Shown here piece by piece: positions 35,797 to 43,857 of a stretch of 64,000 bases of DNA (position 1 is the first letter of the stretch; each line of letters opens with the position of its first letter). The translations under genes were made by a program, and so were the position numbers. This stretch comes from Phycisphaerales bacterium. GTDB taxonomy: Bacteria; Planctomycetota; Phycisphaerae; Phycisphaerales; UBA1924. The notes under the pieces are model-generated. The model saw nothing but the letters and a program-made list of their open reading frames with translations, had not been told where the DNA came from and ran no database searches. Location: assembly GCA_020849615.1 (NCBI GenBank), contig JADLFW010000017.1, positions 1 through 64,000 of the forward strand, read 5' to 3'.

Positions 35797-38271
35797 TCAC
35801 TTGTCCCTTCTGTAGTTCTTCTTCCCCTTGTCCCGCTGCTTGCTCTTGTGGCTCCGTCGCTGCTCCCCGCTCATCTTTCCGAAGCCCGCGCCCTGGCCCG
35901 GCGCCATGCCCCCGCCCAGCCCGCCCTTGGGCGTGAACGTGCGGGCCTTGCCCACGGCCCGGCCCGCGGCGTCATCCACCACCAGTTCCATCTGCCGCTT
36001 GGCCAGGTCGACCGCCGCGATCTTCACCGTCACCGTGTCGCCCATGTTGAACGAGCGCCCGCTCTTGATGTCGATCAGGGCGCCCGTCTTGCCATCCACC
36101 TTCCAGATCGGCGTCACGTTGCCCCGCGTCACATCCCCCGGCAGGTCCGACGACTTCACGAACCCGTCCGCCAGGTACTTGTCCAGCTGCACGAACAGCC
36201 CGCGCTGGTTCACGCCGGTCACCACGCCCTTGAAGCTCTCGCCGATGTGCTTCTCCAGCAGCTGCAGCACCAGGAAGTTCCGCAGCTCGCGCTCCGCGCT
36301 CTCGGCGTTCATCTCGCGATCGGTCGCGTGCCGACCGATCTCGACCAGCTCGCTCTCCGGCGGGCACATGTCGCTCTCGCGCAGCAACCGCCCCAGCGCC
36401 GCCTGCTCCTTCTCGCCCCGAGGACGCCGCCGCCCGTTCTCCGTGTGCTTCAGGTACTCCGCCAGCGCCCGGTGCACCGTCAGGTCCGCGTACCGCCGGA
36501 TCGGGCTCGTGAAGTGCGCGTACGCCTCGCTCGCCAGCGCGAAGTGCCCGATCAGCGCGGGCGAGTACTCCGCCTTCGTCAACGTCCGCAGCACCGCCAT
36601 GTGCACGGCCCGCGCCGCGGGCGTCCCCCGCGTCGCATCCAGCAGCCCCTGCAGCTCCTCCCGCGTCGGGCTCTTGGGGATGCGGTACCCCGCGACCATC
36701 GCCGCCTTCCGCATGTCATCCACATCCCCCGGCGTCGGCTCGGGGTGGATCCGCCGCAGCAATGGGACGTTCAGGTTCTCGAACAGCCGGGCCAGCACCT
36801 CGTTGGCCTCGACCATGAACATCTCGATCAGCTTGTGCGTGAACGCATCATCCTCCCGCTCCGCATCCACCACGTGCCCGTTGTCGTCGTAGATCAGGAC
36901 CACATCCGGAAGCTCCAGCACGATCATCCCGGCCCGGTGCCGCCGGGCCTGGATCGCCTTGGCGCACGTGTCCATCTCCCGCAGCGCCTCCAGCAGCTCA
37001 TCGGTGTACTTCGGCGGCGTCTTGGCGTGCTTCCTCGCCTCGTTCATGTCCCCCTCGATCAGCGCCTGCGCCTCCAGGTACGTCAGCCGCTTGCTCGACT
37101 TGATCAGGGTCGACGCCACGCCCTCCGACCGCACCTCCCCGTTCTTGTCGTACACCATGAACGAGCTCTTGCAGAATCGCAGCACACCCTCCTGCAGCGA
37201 GCAGATCCCGTTGCTCAGGATCTCCGGGATCATCGGGATCACGTGCCGCGGCAGGTACACGCTGTTGGCCCGGTCCTTCGCCTCTTCGTCGATCACCGAC
37301 CCGGGCGGGATGAAGTGGGCCACATCCGCGATGTGCACCGCCAGCTCCCAGCCCCCCTCCACGCTCGCGCTCCGCTTGATGCTGATCGCGTCGTCGTAGT
37401 CCTTCGCATCCGGCGGGTCGATCGTGATGATGAACTCTTCCGTCAGGTCCAGCCGCCCCTGCAGCGATGACGCCCCCCGGGCCTGGAACTCGGCGATCTG
37501 CGCGTCGTACTCCCGCGTCACCTGCCGGGCCTGGTCACGGCACGCCTCGGGAAACTCCCCTGGCAGGTTGTACGCCGCGATCACCGCCTGCGTCTCGACG
37601 TCGGGCCGGCCCGCCTCCCCCAGCACCCGCACGATCGCGCCCTCGGCCAGCATCCCGCCCTCGGGGTACGCCACGATTTCGACGACGACCTTGTCGCCCT
37701 CCCGCGCGTTCTTCGCTTCGGCATCGCGGATCACGATGGGCTCGGTGATCTCCCGCCCGTCGGGGTGCACGATCCACTGCCCGCCCACCAGCCCACCGCG
37801 CTTGCTCAGCTGCCCCGTGAAGCTGCTGCGCTTCCGCTTGACCACCTCGATGATCGACCCGATGAACTGCGGGCCCGCGCCCCCCGAACCGCTGCGCTCG
37901 CGCCCGCGATCCCGGGCCACCGCCACGCGAACCGTGTCGCCCGTCAGCGCATCCTTCGTCTCCCCCTCGGGGATGAAGATCGAGCCCTCCCGCACCGCCG
38001 CGATCGGCGTCACGAACCCGAACCCGCGGGCGTTCTTGCGGAACGTGCCCTCGACCTCCCCTCCGGAGTTCGCCAAGCTAGGCAACTGCACCAGCCCGCC
38101 CTGCCCGATCTCGACCAGCTTCTGCGCCGCCAGGGCCTCCACCGCCTGCTGAAACTCCTCGCGCTCCGACTCCTCGATCCCCAGGTCTTCCGCCAGGTCC
38201 GCCAGCCGCCGCGGCGTGTACCCCTCGTGACGGAGATGCTCAAGAAGCCGACGCTTGTACCGAAGGGACAT
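35797..38271 (-). CDS. rnr: Ribonuclease R
   Basis: 824-aa 3'-5' exoribonuclease that degrades structured RNA. Domains in order: winged-helix-like N-terminus (about 1-65), cold-shock domains (about 70-240), the RNB catalytic domain with DPPDAKDYDDAISIKR near residue 287-302 (four metal-binding Asp), the S1 domain with GVVTGVNQRGLFVQLDKYLADG near 675-755, and a Lys/Arg-rich tail (HKSKQRDKGKKNYRRDK). ATG start. Typical RNase R length (E. coli 813 aa). It stands alone, converging on the hybrid kinase gene across the 29-bp repeat. Confidence 0.96.
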   Translation of the reverse strand: MSLRYKRRLLEHLRHEGYTPRRLADLAEDLGIEESEREEFQQAVEALAAQKLVEIGQGGLVQLPSLANSGGEVEGTFRKNARGFGFVTPIAAVREGSIFIPEGETKDALTGDTVRVAVARDRGRERSGSGGAGPQFIGSIIEVVKRKRSSFTGQLSKRGGLVGGQWIVHPDGREITEPIVIRDAEAKNAREGDKVVVEIVAYPEGGMLAEGAIVRVLGEAGRPDVETQAVIAAYNLPGEFPEACRDQARQVTREYDAQIAEFQARGASSLQGRLDLTEEFIITIDPPDAKDYDDAISIKRSASVEGGWELAVHIADVAHFIPPGSVIDEEAKDRANSVYLPRHVIPMIPEILSNGICSLQEGVLRFCKSSFMVYDKNGEVRSEGVASTLIKSSKRLTYLEAQALIEGDMNEARKHAKTPPKYTDELLEALREMDTCAKAIQARRHRAGMIVLELPDVVLIYDDNGHVVDAEREDDAFTHKLIEMFMVEANEVLARLFENLNVPLLRRIHPEPTPGDVDDMRKAAMVAGYRIPKSPTREELQGLLDATRGTPAARAVHMAVLRTLTKAEYSPALIGHFALASEAYAHFTSPIRRYADLTVHRALAEYLKHTENGRRRPRGEKEQAALGRLLRESDMCPPESELVEIGRHATDREMNAESAERELRNFLVLQLLEKHIGESFKGVVTGVNQRGLFVQLDKYLADGFVKSSDLPGDVTRGNVTPIWKVDGKTGALIDIKSGRSFNMGDTVTVKIAAVDLAKRQMELVVDDAAGRAVGKARTFTPKGGLGGGMAPGQGAGFGKMSGEQRRSHKSKQRDKGKKNYRRDK

Positions 38272-38356
38272 GAAGCTCTCCTCTGCACCACCACCATGCC
38301 GTCCGCCGCGGCGTCATCAGCAGGAACCACGAACGCACGGGGTTCAAACCGGAGCC

Positions 38357-38374
38357 CGGCGGTTCAATCCGCCG
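38357..38374. other. Hairpin downstream of the NDUFA9-like gene
   Basis: Perfect 6-bp stem CGGCGG / CCGCCG with loop TTCAAT, 50 bp past the stop of the minus-strand reductase gene and upstream of rnr. It resembles a tRNA T-arm at first sight but has a 6-base loop and no acceptor or anticodon stem. Probably a transcript-end or leader hairpin. Confidence 0.4.
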
Positions 38375-38423
38375 CGGTCGCCTCCGCGCCCCACCGCTTT
38401 CCCCCGCGGGCTCCCCGTTCTCT

Positions 38424-39431
38424 TCACACACTCGCCGCGTACGCCGGCAGCGTCTCATCGACCCCGCGCAGCGACAGCCCCAGGTGCGCCCGCACCTTCG
38501 CCACTTCCGCCGTCGAGTCCTGCCCCCCCATCACCGCCATCCCCTCGTCGAACGGCAGCAGGTCCCCCAGCCCCACCCACTTCGCGGCCCGCGCAATCGC
38601 CGCCGCCTGCTTCGACGGCACCCCGAACGGATGCAGCGTGTCGGTCCCGCTCGGGATCTCATCCCGCAGCTTCGTCAGGAGCGCGGGCCAGCTCATCACA
38701 TCCGGGCCCACCAGGTTGTAGATCTCCCCGATCGTGCCGGGCCGCAGCAGCGCCCCCACGAAGGCCTCGGCCACATCCCCCACGAACACCGGCTGCACCA
38801 CCGGATCTTGCCGGTTCATCGGGCCCAGCGGCACCCGCGTGTCCGGCACCGCCCGCGAGAAGAACGGGATGAAGAAGTACGGCGGCGCCTCCCCGCTGAC
38901 CCACCCCTTCGCCATCTCCAGGAACTTGCTGCCGGGCCCGAGGATCATGCCCGGCCGGAAGATCGTCCAGTCCAGCCCGCTGGCCCGGACCATGATCTCC
39001 GCCTCCCACTTGGTCTTCTGATAGGCCGTTGTCCCCTCGTGGCTCACGCCCAGGGCCGACATGTGCACGTAGCGGTCAACCCCGGCCCGGCGGCAGCCCT
39101 CGATCACCGACCGCGTCGTCTCGACGTGCGCCTTGCGGAAGGTGGTCCCGTGCGCCTGGCGGATGATGCCGATCAGGTGAATGCACGCCCCGGCCCGCGC
39201 CCCGCCGCCGGCGAGCAGATCATCCACGACCCGCGAATCGGTGGCGTCGCCCTGCACCAGCGTCACCGCGCCGGGCGCAGCAGGAAGCACCCCGCGGGCG
39301 CTCTCTCGCTCCCGGACCAGGGCCCGGACCTTGAACCCCCGGGCCAGCAGTTCCTTGACGACGTGGCGACCCACGAAGCCCGAGGCCCCCGTCACCGCCA
39401 CCACCGAACCCGCCGGTACCGCCTGATGCAT
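38424..39431 (-). CDS. NDUFA9-like atypical SDR NAD(P)-binding protein
   Basis: 335-aa Rossmann-fold protein of the atypical short-chain dehydrogenase group that contains the complex I subunit NDUFA9 and related epimerase-like proteins. The nucleotide-binding motif TGASGFVGRHVV is at residues about 11-22. The segments VTLVQGDATD, YVHMSALGVSHEGTTAYQKTKWEAE and WTIFRPGMILGPGSKF are family features; the Tyr-X3-Lys pair of the active site is present as YQKTK. ATG at 39431 was chosen because AGGCGG lies 6 bases upstream. Possible roles are quinone-linked redox chemistry or isoprenoid/carotenoid modification. The substrate is not clear. Confidence 0.8.
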   Translation of the reverse strand: MHQAVPAGSVVAVTGASGFVGRHVVKELLARGFKVRALVRERESARGVLPAAPGAVTLVQGDATDSRVVDDLLAGGGARAGACIHLIGIIRQAHGTTFRKAHVETTRSVIEGCRRAGVDRYVHMSALGVSHEGTTAYQKTKWEAEIMVRASGLDWTIFRPGMILGPGSKFLEMAKGWVSGEAPPYFFIPFFSRAVPDTRVPLGPMNRQDPVVQPVFVGDVAEAFVGALLRPGTIGEIYNLVGPDVMSWPALLTKLRDEIPSGTDTLHPFGVPSKQAAAIARAAKWVGLGDLLPFDEGMAVMGGQDSTAEVAKVRAHLGLSLRGVDETLPAYAASV

Positions 39432-39500
39432 CGAACGCCGCCTTTCTATCGCAGTGGACCAGATGACAGGATAGCTTCCCGGAGCCGGGCGCGGCCTCAC

Positions 39501-40448
39501 TCACTCCAGCCCCGGGCCCAGCCGCACCACCATCCCCACCGCCTCTTCCGGCTCGGGCTTGTGGTCGAGGTCGATCGGCAGGTACACCCCGTGGTCATGG
39601 TCGCTGTTCAGGATGATCGCGTTCGGCGGCACCAGCCGAACGCCGTTCTCCGCCTTCTCGTGACCCAGGATGAACAGGTTCACCCCCCACCGCTCGACCA
39701 GGTCCTCCAGCAGCTCCGCATCGTAGTTGCGCCCCCACACCATCAGGTGCGCCGCGCCGCGCCGCGGCTCGTAGTCCATGTCGGTCAGCTCGCGCGAGAG
39801 CACGCTCGCATCGAACCGCTGCATGATCGCCGGCGTCGGCAGCGAGTGGGCGCACAGGATCACCCGCCCATCCGCGCAGTGAGCCTTGAGCGCCAGCGGC
39901 ATCGACCGCACGAACTGCGCAATCGCCGCCTCGACCACCGGCGCATCCCCGCCGAAGACGTACTCGAGCCCCGCGTTGAAGGCATCGACGGGCCGGATCC
40001 CGTCCTTCACGATCCCCGCCCCCACGATCTGCGCCAGCTCGTGGTTCCCCAGCAGCGTGTGCACCCGATCAGGGTGCATGGCCTTGAGCACAGCCACCCG
40101 GGTGAGAGCCCGGTAGCTGAAGTCCATGCCGTTGATCAACCGGTCGGAGTGGATGATCTCGTGCAGGGTCAGGTGCGTCGGGCCCGCGGCGGCCTGGCCC
40201 TCCATCCCGCCCTGCCTCTGTGCCTTCGTGCCTTCGTGCTGCTCTTCCCCCATCCCCGCCGCCGCGATGACCTGCGAGAGGTGCAGCGGGTTGTCGTGGA
40301 TGTCGCCGGTGGCGATCAGCCGGCCCGGCGCAAAGATCTCATCGATCGAAGCCCGCCGGCAGGCCGCGGCGCGATTGGCCTCCGCCCCGGCCAGCAGGGC
40401 GGCCGCCACCGCCTCGGGATCCCGGTAGTCCAGCGGCGGTTGGATCAA
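39501..40448 (-). CDS. Calcineurin-like metallophosphoesterase
   Basis: 315-aa predicted phosphatase. Metal-binding motifs are ATGDIHDN near residue 47-54, LLGNHE near 133 and CAHS near 200, with a possible last motif ILGHEK. It may act on nucleotides, proteins or phosphosugars; the family is broad and the substrate is not clear. TTG start with GGAGG about 10 bases upstream. Between the first motif and THLTLHEII there is a low-complexity insert GEEQHEGTKAQRQGGMEGQ encoded in part by a GTGCCTTC tandem repeat (40218-40239, plus strand), so a dispersed repeat seems to have been taken into the frame. It lies just downstream of the Ser/Thr kinase gene on the same strand (59 bp). Confidence 0.75.
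   Translation of the reverse strand: MIQPPLDYRDPEAVAAALLAGAEANRAAACRRASIDEIFAPGRLIATGDIHDNPLHLSQVIAAAGMGEEQHEGTKAQRQGGMEGQAAAGPTHLTLHEIIHSDRLINGMDFSYRALTRVAVLKAMHPDRVHTLLGNHELAQIVGAGIVKDGIRPVDAFNAGLEYVFGGDAPVVEAAIAQFVRSMPLALKAHCADGRVILCAHSLPTPAIMQRFDASVLSRELTDMDYEPRRGAAHLMVWGRNYDAELLEDLVERWGVNLFILGHEKAENGVRLVPPNAIILNSDHDHGVYLPIDLDHKPEPEEAVGMVVRLGPGLE
40218..40239. repeat. 8-bp tandem repeat inside a coding region
   Basis: Reads CTGTGCCTTCGTGCCTTCGT on the plus strand: two perfect GTGCCTTC units plus partial ones. It lies inside the metallophosphoesterase frame and encodes HEGTKAQR on the minus strand. Repeats of this wording are, from general knowledge, common between genes in planctomycete genomes. 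Confidence 0.6.
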
Positions 40449-40507
40449 CGCAGGCGTCCCTCCGGAGGCTCCGTGGCCCGACAGTTCGGGTGTTGCGGTG
40501 TGCGGGG

Positions 40508-41404
40508 TCAGGCCGCCGAACTGTCATCATCCTGCAGGCGCTCACGGCCCTTGGCCTTCAGGATGCCCTCGATGAGGTTCAGCCGGTCGGCCACGTACGC
40601 CATGGATGCGGGCCGGGCCGCCGGGTCGATCTCGACGCACTGCATGATCAGGTCGCTCAGCTTCTCCGGAATCCGGTCGTTTATCTCGTTGGCCGGTGTG
40701 GGCCTGGGCATCAGGTGGTCATCCAGCGACCCCACCAGCGAGTTCTCCTTCGCCAGCGCGGTCGGGATGTGCTTGCGCGTCAGCACCCAGTACATCGTCG
40801 CGCCCAGGTTGTAGATGTCCGTCTTGGATGTGATGGGCCGGCGGTGCACCTGCTCGGGCGCGATGTAGTCGGGCGTCCCCTGGATCCGCTCCTTCACCGT
40901 CCCGTCCGAGCACGATTGCCCGAGGTCGATGATCTTCGCCGTCCCGTCCGATGTCACGACCACGTTGTTGGGCTTCATGTCCGCGTGCACGAACCCGCGC
41001 TCATGCATGTGGGCCATCGCCTCCGCCACCTGCCGGAAGACGTGCACCGCCTGCTCGAAGGTCTTGGGCGGCGAGCGGTCCAGGCTCACCCCGTCCACCA
41101 GCTCCATCACCAGGTACAGCTCCTTCACCGACAGGAGCCCCCGCTTCTTCTTGATCAGCTTGTCGATCTTCCGGACGTTGGGGTGGTTCAGCTTCCGGGC
41201 GACCTGGTACTCGTACTCGGCCTGCTCCAGGAACCTCCCATCCTTCGGCCCGACCTTCTCGACGTGCTTCAGGGCCCACACCTGCTGGTTCCGGGAATCC
41301 TGGGCCAGGTAGATGATGGAGGCCGCGCCCCGGCCCAGCTCGCCGAGGATCTTGAATCCCTCGACAAGGTCTCCGGTCTTGAACTCGGTGAGCGTTCGAT
41401 TCAT
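40508..41404 (-). CDS. Soluble Ser/Thr protein kinase
   Basis: 298-aa Hanks-type kinase without a transmembrane segment. Motifs in order: glycine loop GRGAASIIYLAQ near residue 20, catalytic Lys in ALKHVEK near 44, HADMKPNN near 138-145 (catalytic Asp and Asn present), DLGQ where most kinases have DFG near 160, and GTPDYIAPEQ near 175. The HAD replaces HRD, so it is a non-RD kinase; kinases of this type may not need activation-loop phosphorylation. ATG at 41402-41404 was chosen; upstream in-frame starts give an unstructured extension. No substrate or phosphatase gene is certain, though a metallophosphoesterase follows on the same strand. Confidence 0.88.
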   Translation of the reverse strand: MNRTLTEFKTGDLVEGFKILGELGRGAASIIYLAQDSRNQQVWALKHVEKVGPKDGRFLEQAEYEYQVARKLNHPNVRKIDKLIKKKRGLLSVKELYLVMELVDGVSLDRSPPKTFEQAVHVFRQVAEAMAHMHERGFVHADMKPNNVVVTSDGTAKIIDLGQSCSDGTVKERIQGTPDYIAPEQVHRRPITSKTDIYNLGATMYWVLTRKHIPTALAKENSLVGSLDDHLMPRPTPANEINDRIPEKLSDLIMQCVEIDPAARPASMAYVADRLNLIEGILKAKGRERLQDDDSSAA

Positions 41405-41934
41405 CCCAATCCCGCGAAAGCGGCCGGCCATAGTACAACCCGGCTCGATGTGTAGTGTTGCCTTCCCTTGCCCGAACCCCCGTACCCGCCCGCCGAACGC
41501 CAGCCCCTCCTGTCCGCCGCCTCGGCCGCCCGACACCGGTCACGCCCGGCTCCGGCAGGCCCGAACCCCGCGGCGCCCGATCTCCGGGCCGCCCTAGGTG
41601 TTCGGATCAACCGGCGGCCCGGTTCACCACGGACCCTTGGAGCGGAGTTCGTGGCCTCCCCGGGCCCCGGTGACCCGGGCCCGAAAACCCGATGACTCTA
41701 TATCCCCGAACCCCGTCATGGCGTGAAACGGCCCGTTCCGGGCCGGCCACCCCGCGGCGACGTCGCGGACAATCCCCAAACGCCGGACTCCCGACCCCCG
41801 GAGCTCCCGGCGGGGCTCTGTGAACGATAGACCGATCAGTATCGCCCCCGGCGCTCAAAAGTGCAACGCCCGCAAGCCCCAGGGACACCCGCCGGGGTCG
41901 GACAGGACTCGGTGTGCCGGTAAAAGGGGCGGAG
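41405..41934. other. Intergenic gap upstream of the Ser/Thr kinase gene, no gene recognised
   Basis: 530 bp between the kinase start and the stop of the amidase gene, both on the minus strand. It contains an imperfect GC palindrome (41656-41683, CCGGGCCC on both sides of GGTGA) and a short A+T patch CTATATCC near 41699. Open frames here lack start signals. I see no tRNA or known riboswitch core. Confidence 0.45.
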
Positions 41935-42615
41935 TCAGCCCGCCGGGGCGATCTGCTCATGGAACAGGGCCGCCGGGAACATCGGGCCGGGGTCGGAGAC
42001 CGGGGCGATGTCGCTGTGCAGCAGGATCCGGTCCCGCGGGATCTTGAACTCCCGGGCCAGCGCGTTGACGAGGTCCGCCAGCCGCCGCAGCTGCTCATCG
42101 CTGAACGACTCGCGATCACCATCGCCGACCAGGCAGATGCCGATCGAGTGCAGGTTGTACCACTCGGCGTTGTCGCCGCTCGCGTGGGCGCCCGGGACCT
42201 GGTCCATCCAGCGGTATCCCACGTGGATCTCGCCGTTCTCCATGCCGGCGCCGTTGCCGATCACAAAGTGGTAGCCCAGGCCCTTGAGGTTCATCCGCCG
42301 GTGCTCGGCATCCAGCGCCGCCGGCTTGCCGACCGGCGATCCGCTGTGGTGGATCACGATCGACTGCCACCGCCCGTGGTCGAGGGGAGCGCGGGTCTGC
42401 AGCACGGCCTCGATGCTCGGCGCCGCCCCGGCGGCCGCCATCAGCGGAGGCAGGGCCAAGCCGTCCATCCGCGGCGATGCCCCGCCGTCGAGCACCATGA
42501 GCAGGCCCGCCGCCAGGGTCATCGACCCGACCAGCGAACCCCACACGACGCCCGCGCGGCGCGACACCGGCGCCTTGCCGGACTTCCGCTTCGCATTGGT
42601 CTTGCCTCTGGCCAT
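41935..42615 (-). CDS. Membrane-anchored N-acetylmuramoyl-L-alanine amidase (Amidase_2/PGRP fold)
   Basis: 226-aa predicted peptidoglycan amidase. After a basic N-terminus one transmembrane anchor covers about 22-42. The zinc site is formed by the first His pair in IVIHHSGSP near residue 86, a His in LLHSDIAP and the Asp in SDPGP; YHFVIGNG carries the usual Tyr/His and the segment SIGICLVGD is conserved. It would cut between N-acetylmuramic acid and the stem peptide on the outer side of the membrane. The presence of this gene and uppP shows that peptidoglycan metabolism exists in this organism. ATG start. Confidence 0.88.
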   Translation of the reverse strand: MARGKTNAKRKSGKAPVSRRAGVVWGSLVGSMTLAAGLLMVLDGGASPRMDGLALPPLMAAAGAAPSIEAVLQTRAPLDHGRWQSIVIHHSGSPVGKPAALDAEHRRMNLKGLGYHFVIGNGAGMENGEIHVGYRWMDQVPGAHASGDNAEWYNLHSIGICLVGDGDRESFSDEQLRRLADLVNALAREFKIPRDRILLHSDIAPVSDPGPMFPAALFHEQIAPAG

Positions 42616-42727
42616 CCTGGTGCGCCCCGCTGCAACGTCCGTGTAAGCCGAAACTCCCGCACGCGCGTGCTGTGCACTCTAGCAACGGCCCAACACGCCC
42701 GGCGCGCTTGAGAAATATCACGGATTA

Positions 42728-42752
42728 TCAAAAAGAACGGGCCCGCCCCCGT
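42728..42752 (-). terminator. Intrinsic terminator downstream of the small lipoprotein gene
   Basis: On the minus strand the stem ACGGG ... CCCGT is followed by TCTTTTTGA, a T-tract rare in this GC-rich window. It lies 66 bp after the stop of the lipoprotein gene (42818-43060) and before the amidase gene. A second hairpin (42790-42805, CCACTA / TAGTGG with loop TCCG) stands between stop and terminator. Confidence 0.6.
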
Positions 42753-42817
42753 GACAGGCGTGCACCGTAGTGCTCACCACTCTCATCGTCCACTATCCGT
42801 AGTGGCTCCACCCCGAG

Positions 42818-43060
42818 TCAGTCTTTCGCAAGAAGCCGGCCGCGCAGATTGGGACGTTTGCGACCGAACTCATCCTCGAGATACGGCGCGGCTCGCTGGT
42901 TCCGCACCGCATCGAACCGGTCGTACTGGCTGCGTTCTTCATCGGGCGCCAGCAGCGGCTTCTGGCAGCCCCCGATGGCCCCCGCGGCCGCCACGATCGC
43001 CGCCGCGGCCAAACCCGCGCGCCATCCGCCGCAGACCCGACCAGCTCGCTTGCCGACCAT
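42818..43060 (-). CDS. Small lipoprotein of unknown function
   Basis: 80-aa protein with a basic N-terminus, an Ala-rich hydrophobic stretch and lipobox AIGGC (Cys near residue 33). The mature part is short and charged: QYDRFDAVRNQRAAPYLEDE, then FGRKRPNLRGRL. This Tyr/Arg-rich block ending in RPNLRGRL looks conserved in small lipoproteins of related organisms as far as I recall. ATG at 43058-43060 with GAGGGG upstream was chosen over the frame from 43222. A T-tract terminator follows. No function can be assigned. Confidence 0.7.
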   Translation of the reverse strand: MVGKRAGRVCGGWRAGLAAAAIVAAAGAIGGCQKPLLAPDEERSQYDRFDAVRNQRAAPYLEDEFGRKRPNLRGRLLAKD

Positions 43061-43238
43061 CCCTGCCCCTCGGGGCCCCACCGGCCCACCAACGAAACGG
43101 GCCGGAACATCCCGGCCCAAAAAGCAGTGTACCGCCCGCAACGGCGAGCGGCACACTACTGGAGAGAGAGGAGACTTTTCGAAGACGAGACTGCTCATAA
43201 GTTCATACGCGACAATGTTCAAGGTTGTTCGAAGCTGA

Positions 43239-43790
43239 TCAGTTTCCGGCCCCGAATCGGGTATTCACCCGATCTGTTAGCTTTCCGTTCGCATCGACCC
43301 CCACCCATCCTTCCGCCAGCCCCCGCCGCACCCCCTCGTACACCACCGCGCACACCGCGGTCGCCAGGTTCAGCGACCGCTCCCCGGCCGCCATGGGAAG
43401 AGCCACCATCCGCTCCCGGTACCGGTCAAGCAGGCCCGGCGGCAGCCCCGCGGTCTCCTTCCCGAACACGAAGTGGTCGCCGGGCCTGATCGCCGCATCG
43501 AACACGAGCCGCTGCGCCTTCGTGGAGAGCAGCCACATGCGATCCGGCGCAGGGCTCCCATCCCGTTCGTACGCCGCCCAGTCGTCGTGATGCCGGACAT
43601 CCAGCCGCGGCCAGTAGTCGAGCCCGGCCCGGCGGCAGGCTTTCTCGGAAGTGTCGAATCCCAGCGGGTGGATCAGGTGCAAAGCGCATCCGGTGGCGAC
43701 GCAGGTGCGGCCGATGTTGCCCGTGTTGTTGGGGATCTCGGGCTCGTGCAGCACGATGTGGAACAGCGGCCCGGTCGGTTGATGGTGCAT
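43239..43790 (-). CDS. trmL: tRNA (cytidine(34)-2'-O)-methyltransferase
   Basis: 183-aa SPOUT methyltransferase that 2'-O-methylates the wobble base of tRNA-Leu. Family motifs: HIVLHEPEIPNNTGNIGRTC at the N-terminus, HPLGFD, FVFGKETAGLPP and RSLNLATAVCAVVYEGVR near the C-terminus, the last two forming the knot that binds S-adenosylmethionine. Length fits the family (about 155-185 aa), with a short C-terminal tail. ATG start at 43788-43790. Confidence 0.94.
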   Translation of the reverse strand: MHHQPTGPLFHIVLHEPEIPNNTGNIGRTCVATGCALHLIHPLGFDTSEKACRRAGLDYWPRLDVRHHDDWAAYERDGSPAPDRMWLLSTKAQRLVFDAAIRPGDHFVFGKETAGLPPGLLDRYRERMVALPMAAGERSLNLATAVCAVVYEGVRRGLAEGWVGVDANGKLTDRVNTRFGAGN

Positions 43791-43812
43791 GCCCGCCGCC
43801 TACGCCAAAACC

Positions 43813-43836
43813 CGAATGCCGGATGCCGAATGCCGA
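43813..43836. repeat. 7-bp phased repeat GAATGCC
   Basis: Reads CGAATGCCGGATGCCGAATG on the plus strand: about three imperfect units of a 7-bp word. It occupies the 67-bp gap between the stop of the thioredoxin-fold gene and the start of trmL. A related stretch occurs at 48551-48595. Confidence 0.65.
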
Positions 43837-43857
43837 ACCTCGCAAGCCGGGCGCGGC

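Noticed and set aside
38340..38380. Possible tRNA T-arm (GGTTCAATCC) between rnr and the reductase gene.
   Set aside because: The stem has a 6-base loop and no acceptor, D or anticodon stem can be drawn around it.
43813..43836. CRISPR-like array from the GAATGCC units.
   Set aside because: Units are 7 bp and contiguous, without spacers, and no cas genes are in the window.
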